This document shows, piece by piece, positions 9,734 through 20,562 of a DNA stretch of 64,000 nt. The notes under the pieces were generated by a model. The model saw only the letters and a program-made list of their open reading frames with translations. It was not told the DNA's origin and ran no database searches. The stretch covers positions 294,147 to 358,146 of the forward strand of contig JABYQU010000039.1 of NCBI GenBank assembly GCA_022264855.1. Direction: 5' to 3'. How positions within the stretch are numbered: the first letter of the stretch is position 1; each line of letters opens with the position of its first letter. This DNA is from Lenzites betulinus. Its lineage: Eukaryota; Basidiomycota; Agaricomycetes; Polyporales; Polyporaceae. A program made the position numbers and the translations under genes.

Positions 9734-11446
9734 ATGTCGACCACCAGGCGTTCGACGCCGGTTTCGCGACCGGCCAGCACACCCCCCACGGCGAAGGCGA
9801 CCTTGTTAGGCGCCCACGCCAACGCAGCAGCGACGTCGGGCTCACCGACGCAACAGCGGAAAGCGAAGAAACCAACAGCCTCACAAGTAGCCTGGAAGGA
9901 AGCAGAAACGGTGGTGCCTGATCTGCAGGCAGCCCTGCAGCTTCTCCAGGGTCACCGCCTGATACCGGAGGGATCTCACGCCTTAACGGGCGAGTCGCTT
10001 GTCTCCGGACTACTGCATTTTGCTTTCGTCGCTCCCACCAGCGAACTCGCTCGTCAAGGCCTAATCGTGTTCGCCTATCTCGCTAAGGACATCTTCGCCG
10101 ACGACTCCCAAACTGCAGTCAGCGAGGTTGTGCTTGAGCACGCCGAAGATCACATGCACCTCCGACTCGACTACCACACGTCCCACGTTGAAGATCGCGT
10201 CAAAGATTTCGCGGCGGTGGTGGAGAAGATGCGGGAAGAAGTAGAAAGGTGCACCGGGGAGCTGCGCGACACGTGCAAGAGGGTGTGCGGTGCGGAGGAT
10301 GCGCTGCTAGAGGCGCGAACAGGGTGGCAGGAGGCGGCAACGCAGGCCCCTAGTGCTGGTATGCCCGCCGCCCACGCTCAGACACTAACCATCGCGACAG
10401 CCCCGTTGCGGGTGCGCCGGGCTGCCACCCTGGCCGACCTCCTGCAGCGTCAAGTCATGGTGAGAGGCGCAGCGTTGCAGGCGGAGGACGGGGTTGCAAT
10501 CACGGACAAGGCACTCTGCGAACGCACCCGTGAAGTGCTGGTAGAGCTCCAGCGCAGTGGCCTCACCCCCCCTCGGGACGGCACACTCGAGAATGCAAGA
10601 ATCCTGCCGCACGGTGACGTTATCTTCACCTTCTCATCCATCGATCTCGCAAAATGGATACACAAGCCGGCAGTGGCAAAGCTGTTCTCTCGCAAGATGG
10701 GAATGACTGCCAGGCTGGTAGAGCGTACGTATCGGCTGGTTGCAGAGCAAGTGCCCGTCACCTTTGATCCAAAAGATGAGGCGGCACTGCGGGCCATCGA
10801 GGAGGCACACCAGCTCGCGCCCAACACCATCACTCGCGCCGACTGGATCAAGCCCCTGCATCGCCGATTCCCTGGCCAGCGGACAGCCTTCCTGATGCTG
10901 ACCATGGCAGGTGTCAACCACGCCAACGCGGCGATCTCGGGCCTGACCATTGCGGGGAGGAAAGTACTGGTGCGACGGGACTACGACGAGCCCAAGCGCT
11001 GCTCACGGTGTCAGGAGTATGCCGGCCATTTCGCTCGCGACTGCAAGGCGCCGCATGATGTCTGCACCAACTGCGCAGGCACCCACGCGACAGCACAGTG
11101 TCCGCATGTGGGCGACCCCCTCCAGCACCACTGCGCCAACTGCAAGGAGAGCGGGCACGCAGCGTGGGACCGCGCCTGCCCAACGCTGCGCGCACGGGTG
11201 AGTGCACAGGTTCACCGTAAGGCTAACAGCGGCTTTAGGTTCTTTGTCACCAATGCCCCGGAGACGTGGGTGTCGGATGAAGAGGAGCTTGCCAGAGCCC
11301 CGCCACCTCCCACTGTCTGGTCGCAGGTGCAGCACCATTTCGACAGAGTGGACACAGCGCCGCACCCGCACGCATCGCAGCAGGGCACGCTGGACGCCTT
11401 TTATGGCACACCTGAGCAGTCGGCCGGCCCCTCCCGCCGTCAATGA
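9734..11446 (+). CDS. LINE ORF1, gag-like nucleic-acid-binding protein
   Basis: This 570-residue protein probably coats the element RNA. The N-terminal 60 residues are basic and Ser/Thr/Ala-rich. Residues about 110-200 are helical and charged (VKDFAAVVEKMREEVERCTG), consistent with a coiled coil. Three Cys-His knuckles lie at the C-terminus: CSRCQEYAGHFARDC, CTNCAGTHATAQC and CANCKESGHAAWDRAC, the arrangement usual for LINE ORF1 in fungi. It starts at the first ATG after the 5' UTR. Its stop overlaps the ORF2 start as ATGA. There are no frameshifts or internal stops. Large antisense ORFs on the minus strand are shadows. Confidence 0.9.
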   Translation: MSTTRRSTPVSRPASTPPTAKATLLGAHANAAATSGSPTQQRKAKKPTASQVAWKEAETVVPDLQAALQLLQGHRLIPEGSHALTGESLVSGLLHFAFVAPTSELARQGLIVFAYLAKDIFADDSQTAVSEVVLEHAEDHMHLRLDYHTSHVEDRVKDFAAVVEKMREEVERCTGELRDTCKRVCGAEDALLEARTGWQEAATQAPSAGMPAAHAQTLTIATAPLRVRRAATLADLLQRQVMVRGAALQAEDGVAITDKALCERTREVLVELQRSGLTPPRDGTLENARILPHGDVIFTFSSIDLAKWIHKPAVAKLFSRKMGMTARLVERTYRLVAEQVPVTFDPKDEAALRAIEEAHQLAPNTITRADWIKPLHRRFPGQRTAFLMLTMAGVNHANAAISGLTIAGRKVLVRRDYDEPKRCSRCQEYAGHFARDCKAPHDVCTNCAGTHATAQCPHVGDPLQHHCANCKESGHAAWDRACPTLRARVSAQVHRKANSGFRFFVTNAPETWVSDEEELARAPPPPTVWSQVQHHFDRVDTAPHPHASQQGTLDAFYGTPEQSAGPSRRQ

Positions 11447-14400
11447 ACAACGCACAGCAAAAACCTTTGCGTATATGGCAACAGAATCTCAATAAGTCTG
11501 GGCGAGCCCAGCATGATTTACTTAATGACCCGTTCTTCGCTGATTTCGACTTGATTGCCTTGCAGGAGCCATATCTCACATTTTTGGGGACTTCCGCCGG
11601 GTGGACTGGGTTGCGTTCGAGCGTGCTCTATCTGAGCGGATTGAGGCGCGGCACTTCCCGGCCAACATCTGCTCAACCGCGCGCTTTGACACCGTTCTTG
11701 ACGGTTTGATGGATGACCTTCAAGCCACAATCGTGGAGCACGTCCCAGAGACAGCAGACACTCCATATGCGAAGCGTTGGTGGTCATCGGAGCTGGCGAA
11801 GGCCCGCAAAGAGAAGGAGAGACTCGCACACGTGTCGCACCAGCATTGCGAGGATGCTAAGCACCCGGCACATGCTGAGTACCAACACTTTCGGAACACC
11901 TATGCTGACAGCATTACAGTGGCAAAGAACAACTTCTGGAAGGCGTGGATTGACTCCATCGAAGGCAAGACCATCTGGGACGCCAACCGTTTCCTCAAGC
12001 ACAGAGCGACAGATGGCGGCGGGGCCCGTATCCCCCCGATACGGGTGTCAGCGCCAGACGGGCAGGAGACAGTGCTGACGTCCGACGATGACAAGAGTGC
12101 GGAATTCCACCGTACCTTCTTCCTCCCGCCCAGTACTGCAGCGGTCCCAGCGGGTCCATTCCCCAAGCCAAAGTTCGACTTCAAGCCAATCACCGACACT
12201 CAAGTTCGGCGCGCAATCATGGCCCTCCGGGCGTTCAAGGCGCCAGGTCCCGATGCGATTCCCAACGAGGTCTACAAGCACTGTGTAGAGACACTCACGC
12301 CAGTGCTCGGTTCCCTTTTCTGGGCCACCTTCACGCTAAGCTACTACCCTGAGCGATGGAAAGTGTCTGACACTGTTGTACTGCAGAAGCCTGGTAAGGA
12401 CGACTACACTGTTGCGAAGGCGTGGCGCCCAATAGCCCTCCTGGATTGTATGTTGAAGATACTGTCCCGGTGCATTGCAGACGTCCTCGTCTATGAGGCG
12501 GAGCAGAAGTCCATGCTTGCCCACCTGCAATTTGGGGGGCAGGCTGGGCGCACCACGACGGACTCGATTCACCTTGTCACCAAGCTCATCAAGGATGCGC
12601 AGCGGAGAAACAATGTCACCTCGGTTGTTTTCCTTGACATCAAGTCAGCCTTCCTGGCAGCCTCGCCTGAGCGCCTGTACTTCAACCTGCGCACACGCGG
12701 CGTCCCGCAAGAGTATGTCGAGTGGCTCCGGGTCAAGCTCACTGGACGCGCTACACGGCTCCACTTCGATGACTTCTCGTCTGAACGGTTTGATATTCTC
12801 AGCGGCATCGACCAAGGATTCCCACTTTCCGTCATTCTCTATGCTTTCTACAATTCTGATCTAATTGACAGTGCAGACACAGCGGACAAGGAGCATGCGG
12901 TGGGTTCAATGGACGACGTGGCTTTGGTGGTCACGGGCAAGACTTTTGCCGACTGCCACGGTCGGGTGTGGCGGTTCATGGACCGCAATGGTGGTGCACA
13001 AGACTGGTCCCGTTCACATAATTCGGCTTTCTCGTTGGACAAGTTCGCTCTCATCAACTGCAAGTCTCAGCTGAAGCAAATCGGACTAGGCCCACCCCTG
13101 CAACTCACGGACGGGACCGTGATCGGACCGACAGATCACCACCGTTTCCTCGGAGTGCTCATTGACCAGGGACTGCGTTTCAAGCAACATGTCGCTTTCG
13201 CCTATGCAAAAGGCAGTCGGCTTATCTCCCAGATCAGGCGACTCGCTGTGGCGCGCAACGGGCTCACATTGGCGGTTGTGCGCCGCCTGTATCTTGCAGT
13301 TGTCGTCCCGAGCATGTTGTACGCTGCTGATACGTTTCTCACCCCTCTCAGGAAACTGCGCGGCCAGACGCACAAGCACGGCTCGGTCGGGCACATTCGG
13401 CGACTCGCCATCGTGCAGCGCCAGGTGCTTCTCGCCATGACAGGGGCCCTGCGCTCTGCACCGACCGACGCGCTGGAGGCGCATGCCCACCTCCTCCCCT
13501 TCGACATGCTGGTGGACAAGTTGTGTCAGCGCGCAGCCGTTCGCCTCTGCACGCTGCCCAAGTCGCACCCGCTGGCCGCCCATATCCGCCGGGCAGGGCG
13601 TCGCTTAGTCAAGGCCCACCGCTCCGCTCTGCATGAGTTACTGGATGCTTACCGTCCGTGGCTTGATGTTGCGCACACTGAGCGGGTCCGGCCTGTTCGG
13701 CTGCACCCGCGCTGGACGCCACGACACCGGGTGCACATTGTACCAGACCGAGCGGCAGCAGTCGAGGATGACGCACAGTGGGCTGGGGGTGGGGCGTACA
13801 GGGTCTACACTGACGGGTCAGACTGTGATGGCGGTGTCAGGGCGGCGGCACTTCTGTACTCGCCTGGCAGAGAGCAGCCTGAGATCTTGCAGCTGCACCT
13901 GGGCCCTTCGATGCGGCACACCGTATACAAAGCGGAAATAGTGGCCACCATCCTCGGCGTCACCTTGCTTCAACGGGCACTCCTCTGCACTCGCGCGGCC
14001 TCAATTGGGCTCGACAACATGGCAGCCATACAGGCCTCCTCGCTACGTTCTCCCAGTGCAGGCAGATACCTCACTGACATATTTCACAGTGCAGTTCGCT
14101 CCCTCAAGCTCTCACGCCCCCACCTGCGGCTCACGCTGCGGTGGGTACCAGGACACTCGGACGTGCCGGGGAATGAGGCGGCAGACGAGGCTGCCAAGGA
14201 GGCAGCGGGCGGTCAGTCCTCGGACACGGCCACCCTTCCGCGGTCTCTTCACAAGCCCCTCCCGCTCAGTGCCTCACGCGCGCGGCAGAACTTCAAGCAG
14301 GAACTCGATAGGCGGGCAGCAGTGCGCTGGCGTGCTTCAGTGCATGGAGTGCGCTTGGCGGAGATCGACAAGGCGATGCCATCAAAGCGCTACGGCGAGC

Positions 14401-14774
14401 TGGTTGCTCACCTCCCCCGACGGCATGCAAATCTTCTCATGCAGTTCTGCACTAATCATGTTCCTCTGCAGGCATATCTTGCACGCATCGGCAAGGCGGA
14501 CACGGTGACTTGTCCTACCTGCGGCACGGCGCCAGAGACAGTCGCCCACTACCTACTCGCCTGCCCAACGTACGCGCTCCACCGCGCCGTGCACTTCCAG
14601 TCCCTCGGCTTCTCCGGATGGACACTCACCACACTCCTCAACTCCAGAGAGGCTCTCCGCCCCCTCTTCACATATGTCAATGCGACGGGTCGACTGCGCA
14701 CTGTGGTCGGCGCACTGGTTGGAGAGCATGCAGGCTATCCCGACAGCGACGACGACATGGGCGACACCTCGTAG
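11443..14774 (+). pseudogene. LINE ORF2 (RT, RNase H) with endonuclease domain deleted
   Basis: The first 49 codons (PLRIWQQNLNKS, LIALQEPYLTF) are the start of an APE-type endonuclease. At about 11585-11590 the reading jumps to DFRRVDWVAFERAL in another frame, the linker that normally follows the endonuclease, so roughly 200 residues are missing. The remaining 1057-codon frame is open. It holds RT with FLDIKSAF (Asp codon 12636), the QG-PLS block as DQGFPLS (about 12811) and the DD pair in SMDDVAL (12912-12917). RNase H follows (YTDGSD, KAEIVA, LDNMAAI, NEAADEAAKEA; 13797-14210), then CPTCGTAPETVAHYLLAC (about 14511). The usual aromatic residue before xDD is Ser, and the usual Asp after QG is Phe. 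Confidence 0.88.
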
Positions 14775-15294
14775 CCGCCCGCGCTTTCTTTCCCTCCCTT
14801 TTCTCTTTTATTCTTTACGACAGCTTGGGGCGCTGCACCCGTAACCTCCGCGTGGGGCCGGGGGAGTTCTGACCCCGTTGTGGTGTCCGCCCAACGTGTG
14901 TACCCCTCCCGTAGCAAGAGGCCACAGGCCCGGCATGTGCTCGCACCGTCTCGAAGTGCGGGAGGTTTAGATCCCGGTGCCCTGCCGTCCGCGGCCGGCG
15001 CGGTGGGTGCAGTTTGTCCCCTTACGTAGTCTTCTATCTGTTGTGTTCACAACGGCGGTCTATTTTTCATGTTACAGCTTCTACTCTCTGGCTCCTGGTC
15101 TCGGTCTCACTCTTACTCATACTATTGTGCTGCGACGACACTATGTCGTCGTACTCTCCTCTCTCATCCCTGCTTACGACCGCCTACCCCCCTTGCCCCC
15201 TCTCCCGTAGTGACCTGCTTTGTATCGCCTACCATAGGGCTCGGCCCTCGAGGGCAATAAACGAGGATTCAAAGAAAAAAAAAGTCTTGTGGCT

Positions 15295-17040
15295 ATGACA
15301 CAGTTTTATCCTTTACTCTATGTTCAATAATGCAGTCACACCATATATGATCTACAGTCTGTAGCACATACTATGACTAGATATGACACTATCTATGAGG
15401 GTGGTAGCTCATATATATAATATTGTAATCACCCACCACTATTAATATTAGTTTGACCTTATCTCAGTATTATATCTTCTCAGATCATTCAAATATTCTA
15501 TTGGTGTCTATATAAAGATTTATATAACTCTCTAAACAATGCCACTATTCAATAGCTGTCTGTAAATGCCTAAGCCTGTTGTTAGTGCTATATCTCATGT
15601 GTATTTAGTATGAACTCTAGAGCTCCAGTATATAACACCATAATTGACTCTGTCATATACTGGCTATCCCTATACTCATCCTTCTGCCACAGGAGTACTC
15701 CATCTTACTATTACTTTAGTTGGACTTCTTCTATTCAACTCACCCAATGCAGAACTCTAGTTAGACTCTGATCAGGTCCTTTCTATGAGTCATGAGGACT
15801 GGACTTTTAGCCTTTTACTCCATACCACATAAGGATGTAATCTCATTGCCACCCCAAAGTATTCCTAGTAGCTCTGTGACAGCCTTTGTCCTTATGCAGA
15901 ACTCTAACTAGTTTTTTCTTTCAATTATCATATAAGATATGGACACTTACCCTTTTAAATGGTATATAGTAATAGTAAACCTATTATACAAATACATTGT
16001 AGGAGATAATATGATCAAATGCAATAATGCTAATGAAAAATGATCACAAATGCTGGAAATGCCAAAATCATAAGCTTCATATAAGCTATAATTCTGCTAT
16101 GGGTATATAAATTTTGACAATAGCAAAAAACAGATGCTATGATATACTAAGCCATAGAATATGTTTGAAACCTCTAACAAATTCCCCACCCTCAGCAATT
16201 GTATCTGCCAGTAGTGGCCCACTTCAAACAAGTGTACTGATGGCAGTATTGCTTCAACCAGGGATTCTAATATGTGCATATATCTACTTGCTATTGACAG
16301 CAAATAGCCTGTAAATGACACATCAGTGGAGTAAGCATATGTATATGTACAAAACTGCAATATGAGCCATAATTTAAAGCTCAAGCACAGTGAAAATGCT
16401 GGATCATGCAAAGGATGTGCCACTCAATTGAGCAGACCTGCTGGGCCTCTGCTACAGAGCCTGAGCAGTAAAGAGCAGCCATAAAAGCAATATCGTGTCC
16501 TCTTATCTAATGAAATATTGTCTCCTGTTATCTGATGCAACATTGGTACTGAATCTGCAAGCATATTGTGCTCTCAGACATCTCAGATAATAATGACAAT
16601 ATGGGGGTTCATGAACCCATCCCCTTAAGGCAGCCTGACAGGCGCTATTAGCACACTCAATTGTGGAAGCAACATGGGTGACATGGTCATACTGGACACC
16701 ATGGCAACAGCAGTACTGCCAGTGCCATAGGTGTGCTGGCATAAAAAGTGCCACTCTATAAGGCTTTGCTTATATGGCAGGTGTTGGTGCTAGGGCAACT
16801 GGAGGGAAAGCAACAAGAGTGTGTTAGAAGGGGGTAGGCCATAGACAGGCAGTAGCAGTGAGTTACAGGCTGTAGCACAGGCATTGTGTATTAAAAATTT
16901 ACACCCTACTTAATAATCACATCATCATAATCCATAAGGAGATTGCACTCTTACTAATGAAGTGGGTGGCTTATAAATGTCCATAATTATTATAATTTCA
17001 TTATAAGCTGTATGGCGCTTGAGCAAGCAGATTATAAGCA
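15295..17040. other. AT-rich gene-free stretch
   Basis: Nothing protein-like was found on either strand. The stretch is rich in TATA-type runs. The longest ORF (16097-16423, minus) has no recognisable motif and looks like chance. Confidence 0.6.
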
Positions 17041-17274
17041 GGTTTACACAATTTGGCTTGATTTGGGTGATCCCACTTGTGCTGTGAGGAACGGAGCGAG
17101 GAACGAGCACCGGGACTCACAAGTGCTTACTAAGCAGACAGACAGAATGGGAAGAGAGCGAGTCCAGCTCTTAGGCACCTGGCAACTTCGCTCTCTTCCA
17201 CCTCGTCGCTCTCAGTGCACTCTCTGCTTTTTTCGATACCAGTTGTCTACTCCTCAGATACAACAGAAAAAGTC

Positions 17275-18717
17275 ATGTCTACAACAGGAGACTCCAACAC
17301 CAGACCCACAGGTATTATTAGAGAAAATCAGGGCACATATACCCAGCCTATCGGGTTGGCGTCAAACCCTGACGGAGCTACGGAAATGACGCCTACGGAC
17401 CGCCTCGTGGCTGAAAACAAGGCACGCGCTCTCAGGAACCAAGATCGCACCACACGCCGGGAAGCTGGGGAAGACGAGGTCGAGGATGATGAGTTACTGC
17501 AGGAGCTGACCCCAGGCTTGACTCCGACAAGCCTGCAATGGGTCCCGTCGCAGGCTCCCGAGGCCTTGGTGCTGACGGGGCTTATGGAAGCATTGCAGAA
17601 GGGAGGCGAAGAGGCCAAAATAGCTGTGTTCGCATGGGCGATGAGCATGGAAGGCCCCTCCAGGGACAGGGCTCTGGAGGTGCTGGGAAACATCTACAGA
17701 AAGACCGTGTCTACCGCGGAGAAGGACGACTCTGCCGCGAAGGTGACGGACTTGGACTTACTCATAGAGGGCGAGGAATCGCTCGACGACTTGGCAAGTA
17801 CTGGGCGTCAGCTGGACTGTCGATTGATCACCCTTGTCAAACTAGGGTTCCACCTCCCCCTCACATTGTGCATCAACGCGGCCATCGAACTGGTGTAGGA
17901 GTGTTTGGCCCTGCTCGTATGCAAGTCTCAGAATGACTCGAAGGGAAACAAGGTCACCATGGTGGACCCATCCGTAGGGTGGCCAAAGGAGAACTAGCTC
18001 ACTTCCGAGGAGTGGAAGGACGCCTGGGTTAACCTTCTTAAGGTTCTGCCATCTATTCTCGCGCCATCTGGGGTCGATCGTTTCAGGAGCCACTTTGAGT
18101 TCCTGCAGGGACAGGAGAACTTTGCGGGCTGTTTCGGAGGGATCTTAAGGTTTGACATGAGGATCCGACACAGATACTTCTGGGCTAAGGCCTGCATCCC
18201 CTTCCACGTTGAATCAAACAAGTACCTCAACGAGTTCAATCAAATCTGCACTGATGTCGCAGCGAGGACATCCGCGCCAAGAGCATTGCTTCCCCCGCAC
18301 GCGATCGCTACCAGCCTTACGATCGAAACGAGAGGAACAACAGGTACAGCGGCAATGACAAGCACAACAAGTACCCCCCGCAGGACCGTCACGATGCGGG
18401 GAATAGTGACAACAAATTTTGTGGAGGCAGGTCGCACACGTCCGCCGCGCCCCTCTGCCTCGTCTGTGCCGGAAGCGGCCACCGCGCAGACACATGCACA
18501 CGCACTCGTCTCACAAACAACAAACCGTGCTTCGCCTATGCCGCCAACAGAAGAGTCTATGCGCTCTCCGGAGGCACAGAACTCTGTATGTCTTGGAACT
18601 CCTGTGGCACCTGCCGCTATCCTCGCTGCACCCAAAACTTGTCCTCCCACGCCTGTGCCTTCTGCGGGTCCCCCAGCCATCACGCTGGAAGTAAGCAATG
18701 CCTCGAGCGTTAGGGAC
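17275..18717 (+). pseudogene. DIRS-like gag with Cys-His knuckles, broken
   Basis: The frame starts at the ATG at 17275 (MSTTGDSNTRP). It is acidic in the middle (GEDEVEDDELLQEL) and helical after that (PEALVLTGLMEALQKGGEEA). TAG stops at 17896 and about 17996 interrupt an otherwise continuing frame (SEEWKDAWVNLLKVLPS; GQENFAGCFGGILRFDMRIR). Near 18262 the coding sense moves to another frame, where Arg/Asn-rich sequence and CLVCAGSGHRADTC, then CAFCGSPSHHAGSKQC, appear. Such knuckles normally sit between gag and RT in this group. The 253-codon ORF 18157-18918 is partly a shadow of this frame. A TAG could in principle be read through, but two stops plus a frameshift favour decay. Confidence 0.65.
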
Positions 18718-18761
18718 CGCGTCATAACGACATATCGTGTGGAGGCCTGGGAGGCGGAGCG

Positions 18762-20562
18762 ATGGAGAGGTTTAGGTTGTTACCGGCGCGCCTGCGCCAC
18801 GGGTTTCCGATCGGAGACCTATCCCCTCTGGCGGAGACGTTCACCCCCGCGAATCACACGGGAGCGATCAAACATATGGACTTCATCGAAGATTACGTTG
18901 CAGAACAGACTAAGCTAGGCCACATGACTGGCCCGTATGCGCGGGAAGAAGTAGAGGCACTGCTGGGCTCCCCTTTCCAGTCGTCACCACTCTCGGTCAT
19001 GGAGAAATTGGGCTTGAAGGGGAAGTGGAGGCTAATACAAAATTGTTCATACCCCGACGAACATAGAATATCGGTCAACGACATGATCGGCAACTACGAC
19101 AAACCCACAGAGTGGGGCACCGCGACAGAAGTCACTGAAATTGTAAGTCCTTCTTCATCATAGCGCTGCAGCGCCGGATTGAGTAGTGTTGCGGACACAG
19201 AATCGCGCAAGGGTCTTTTGAGTGCACAGGCACAGAATCAGCATACACCGCCACATTACTAGGCCTTGCGCCCAAAATTATCTAGTGCGAGAGCACCGCA
19301 CTGTCACTGCAGCGATAGATGCATCTACGATCATCGGAACACGAGCTCATTCGCAAATCCAGATCGCAAACGCACCACCGAGAACTCAAATGGCCACACT
19401 TGACGTCGACGCCGCATTCAGGAGAATCCCAATAGCTCCGGCTCACAAAGCCTTCCTGGTCATTCAAACTCGAGAAGGCGTGTTCTGGATCGACCACATG
19501 TGCCCTTTCGGCATCAAGCCCGGGTGCAACCTACACGGCGCTGTCATGGACCCCTTCGTAGCGCTGTTGGACGCGCGGGGTTGGGGTCCAAACAAGAAAT
19601 GGGTCGACGACCTTGTGAACTTCCGACTCCCGATCAGCGGAGGCCTGGGCGGACAGCGATACAATCACACGATCAGGGACGTTTTCGCGCTAGGAGCGCG
19701 TTTGGGGATGCCATTCCACGCAGAGAAGTGGAAGAGTCATGGCGACTCGGGCGAGTACACAGGATTCGCATGGAACGTGCCCAACAAGACCGTCGAGCTA
19801 CCGCTAGCCAAGCGGCTGAAGTACCTCACATGCATAGAGGACGCGATCGCAGCAGTAAAAGGAGGCTCACGGAGGATCGACTTAAAGAGCGTCCAGAAGC
19901 TCAACAGTACGTTATCCCACTGCACCTTCGTCCACACGAGGGGACGCACATTCCTATCGAATCTGTACACTTTTGTCGCATCCTTCACGAGCGAGCATGT
20001 CCCGAGATTCCCTCCCAAATCGGTGGTGTCGGATCTGGCATGGTGGCACGATACCCTGTCAAAGCCGGACATCCAATGCTCATTGGTCCCGCGCGGAGAG
20101 ACGAAGGACATGGATATCTGGGTAGATGCGTCTTCAGACTGGGGGCTAGGTGTGGTGATCGGCGATGGCTGGGACGCCTGGAAGTGGTCGGTCCCGATCG
20201 CGACGTGGCGTGCAGAATGTCAGGACATTGACTGGGCCGAAATGGTCGCAATCGAGCTAACGGCACGCAGACTCGAGGAACTAGGTGTCACAGACGCGAA
20301 CATACTCATTCACAGTGATAACATTGGGGTCATCGGCGCGTGGGCCAGGGGCCACAGCAGGAACTTCCAGGTTAACCTATCCATTCGTCGCACAGAAACC
20401 CTTTGCGCAGAGATCAACATTGGTCTCAAACCCATCTATGTCAACACCACCATCAATTGTGCAGACTCGGTGTCTCGCGGAACACCGTCCTCCGACCTGA
20501 GGCGCTTATACTCGAAATTCATGCTCCCGCCGGAGCTCATCCCCTTCCTCGTCCATGTCTGA
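18762..20562 (+). CDS. DIRS-like reverse transcriptase-RNase H (with intron 19143-19362)
   Basis: RT copies the element RNA and RNase H removes the template. The first exon (18762-19142) carries FETFTPANHTG-like and SPLSVMEKLGLKGKWRLIQN. The exon from 19363 carries MATLDVDAAFRRIPIAP (catalytic Asp region), MCPFGIKPGCNLHG and the catalytic WVDDLVN (DD codons 19606-19611). RNase H follows with DIWVDASSDWGLG (about 20115), DIDWAEMVAIEL, LIHSDNIGVIGAWARG and NCADSVSRG. The two exons join as TEVTEI + IANAPPRTQ with no frame change. The stop at 20560 overlaps the recombinase ATG at 20555. The start codon is uncertain because the knuckle segment may be fused upstream in an intact element. Confidence 0.8.
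19143..19362 (+). other. 220-bp intron inside the DIRS-like RT domain
   Basis: The donor is GTAAGT and the acceptor AAATCCAG. It lies between codons (phase 0), and the flanking protein joins without loss at a block conserved in DIRS RTs. It is long for a basidiomycete intron; no strong branch-point match was seen. Confidence 0.6.

Larger units (their letters stand above)
9591..15282 (+). mobile_element. Full-length LINE (Tad1/I-like non-LTR retrotransposon)
   Basis: The element is bounded by the 12-bp direct repeat AGTCTTGTGGCT (9579-9590 and 15283-15294). It has a 143-base 5' UTR, a gag-like ORF1 (9734-11446), a pol-like ORF2 (11443-14774), a 508-base 3' UTR and a 3' end with AATAAA (about 15256) and an A-run just before the right repeat. 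Both ORFs are GC-rich and lack internal stops, unlike nearly every other element here, so the insertion is comparatively young. An internal deletion in the endonuclease region makes the copy defective. Clade assignment rests on the ORF1 knuckles, an RNase H after RT and the C-terminal Cys-His motif. Confidence 0.93.

Noticed and set aside
13086..13583. Long minus-strand ORFs across the LINE (also 10450-10950, 11003-11455)
   Set aside because: GC-rich coding sequence leaves open antisense frames; composition and lack of motifs mark them as shadows.
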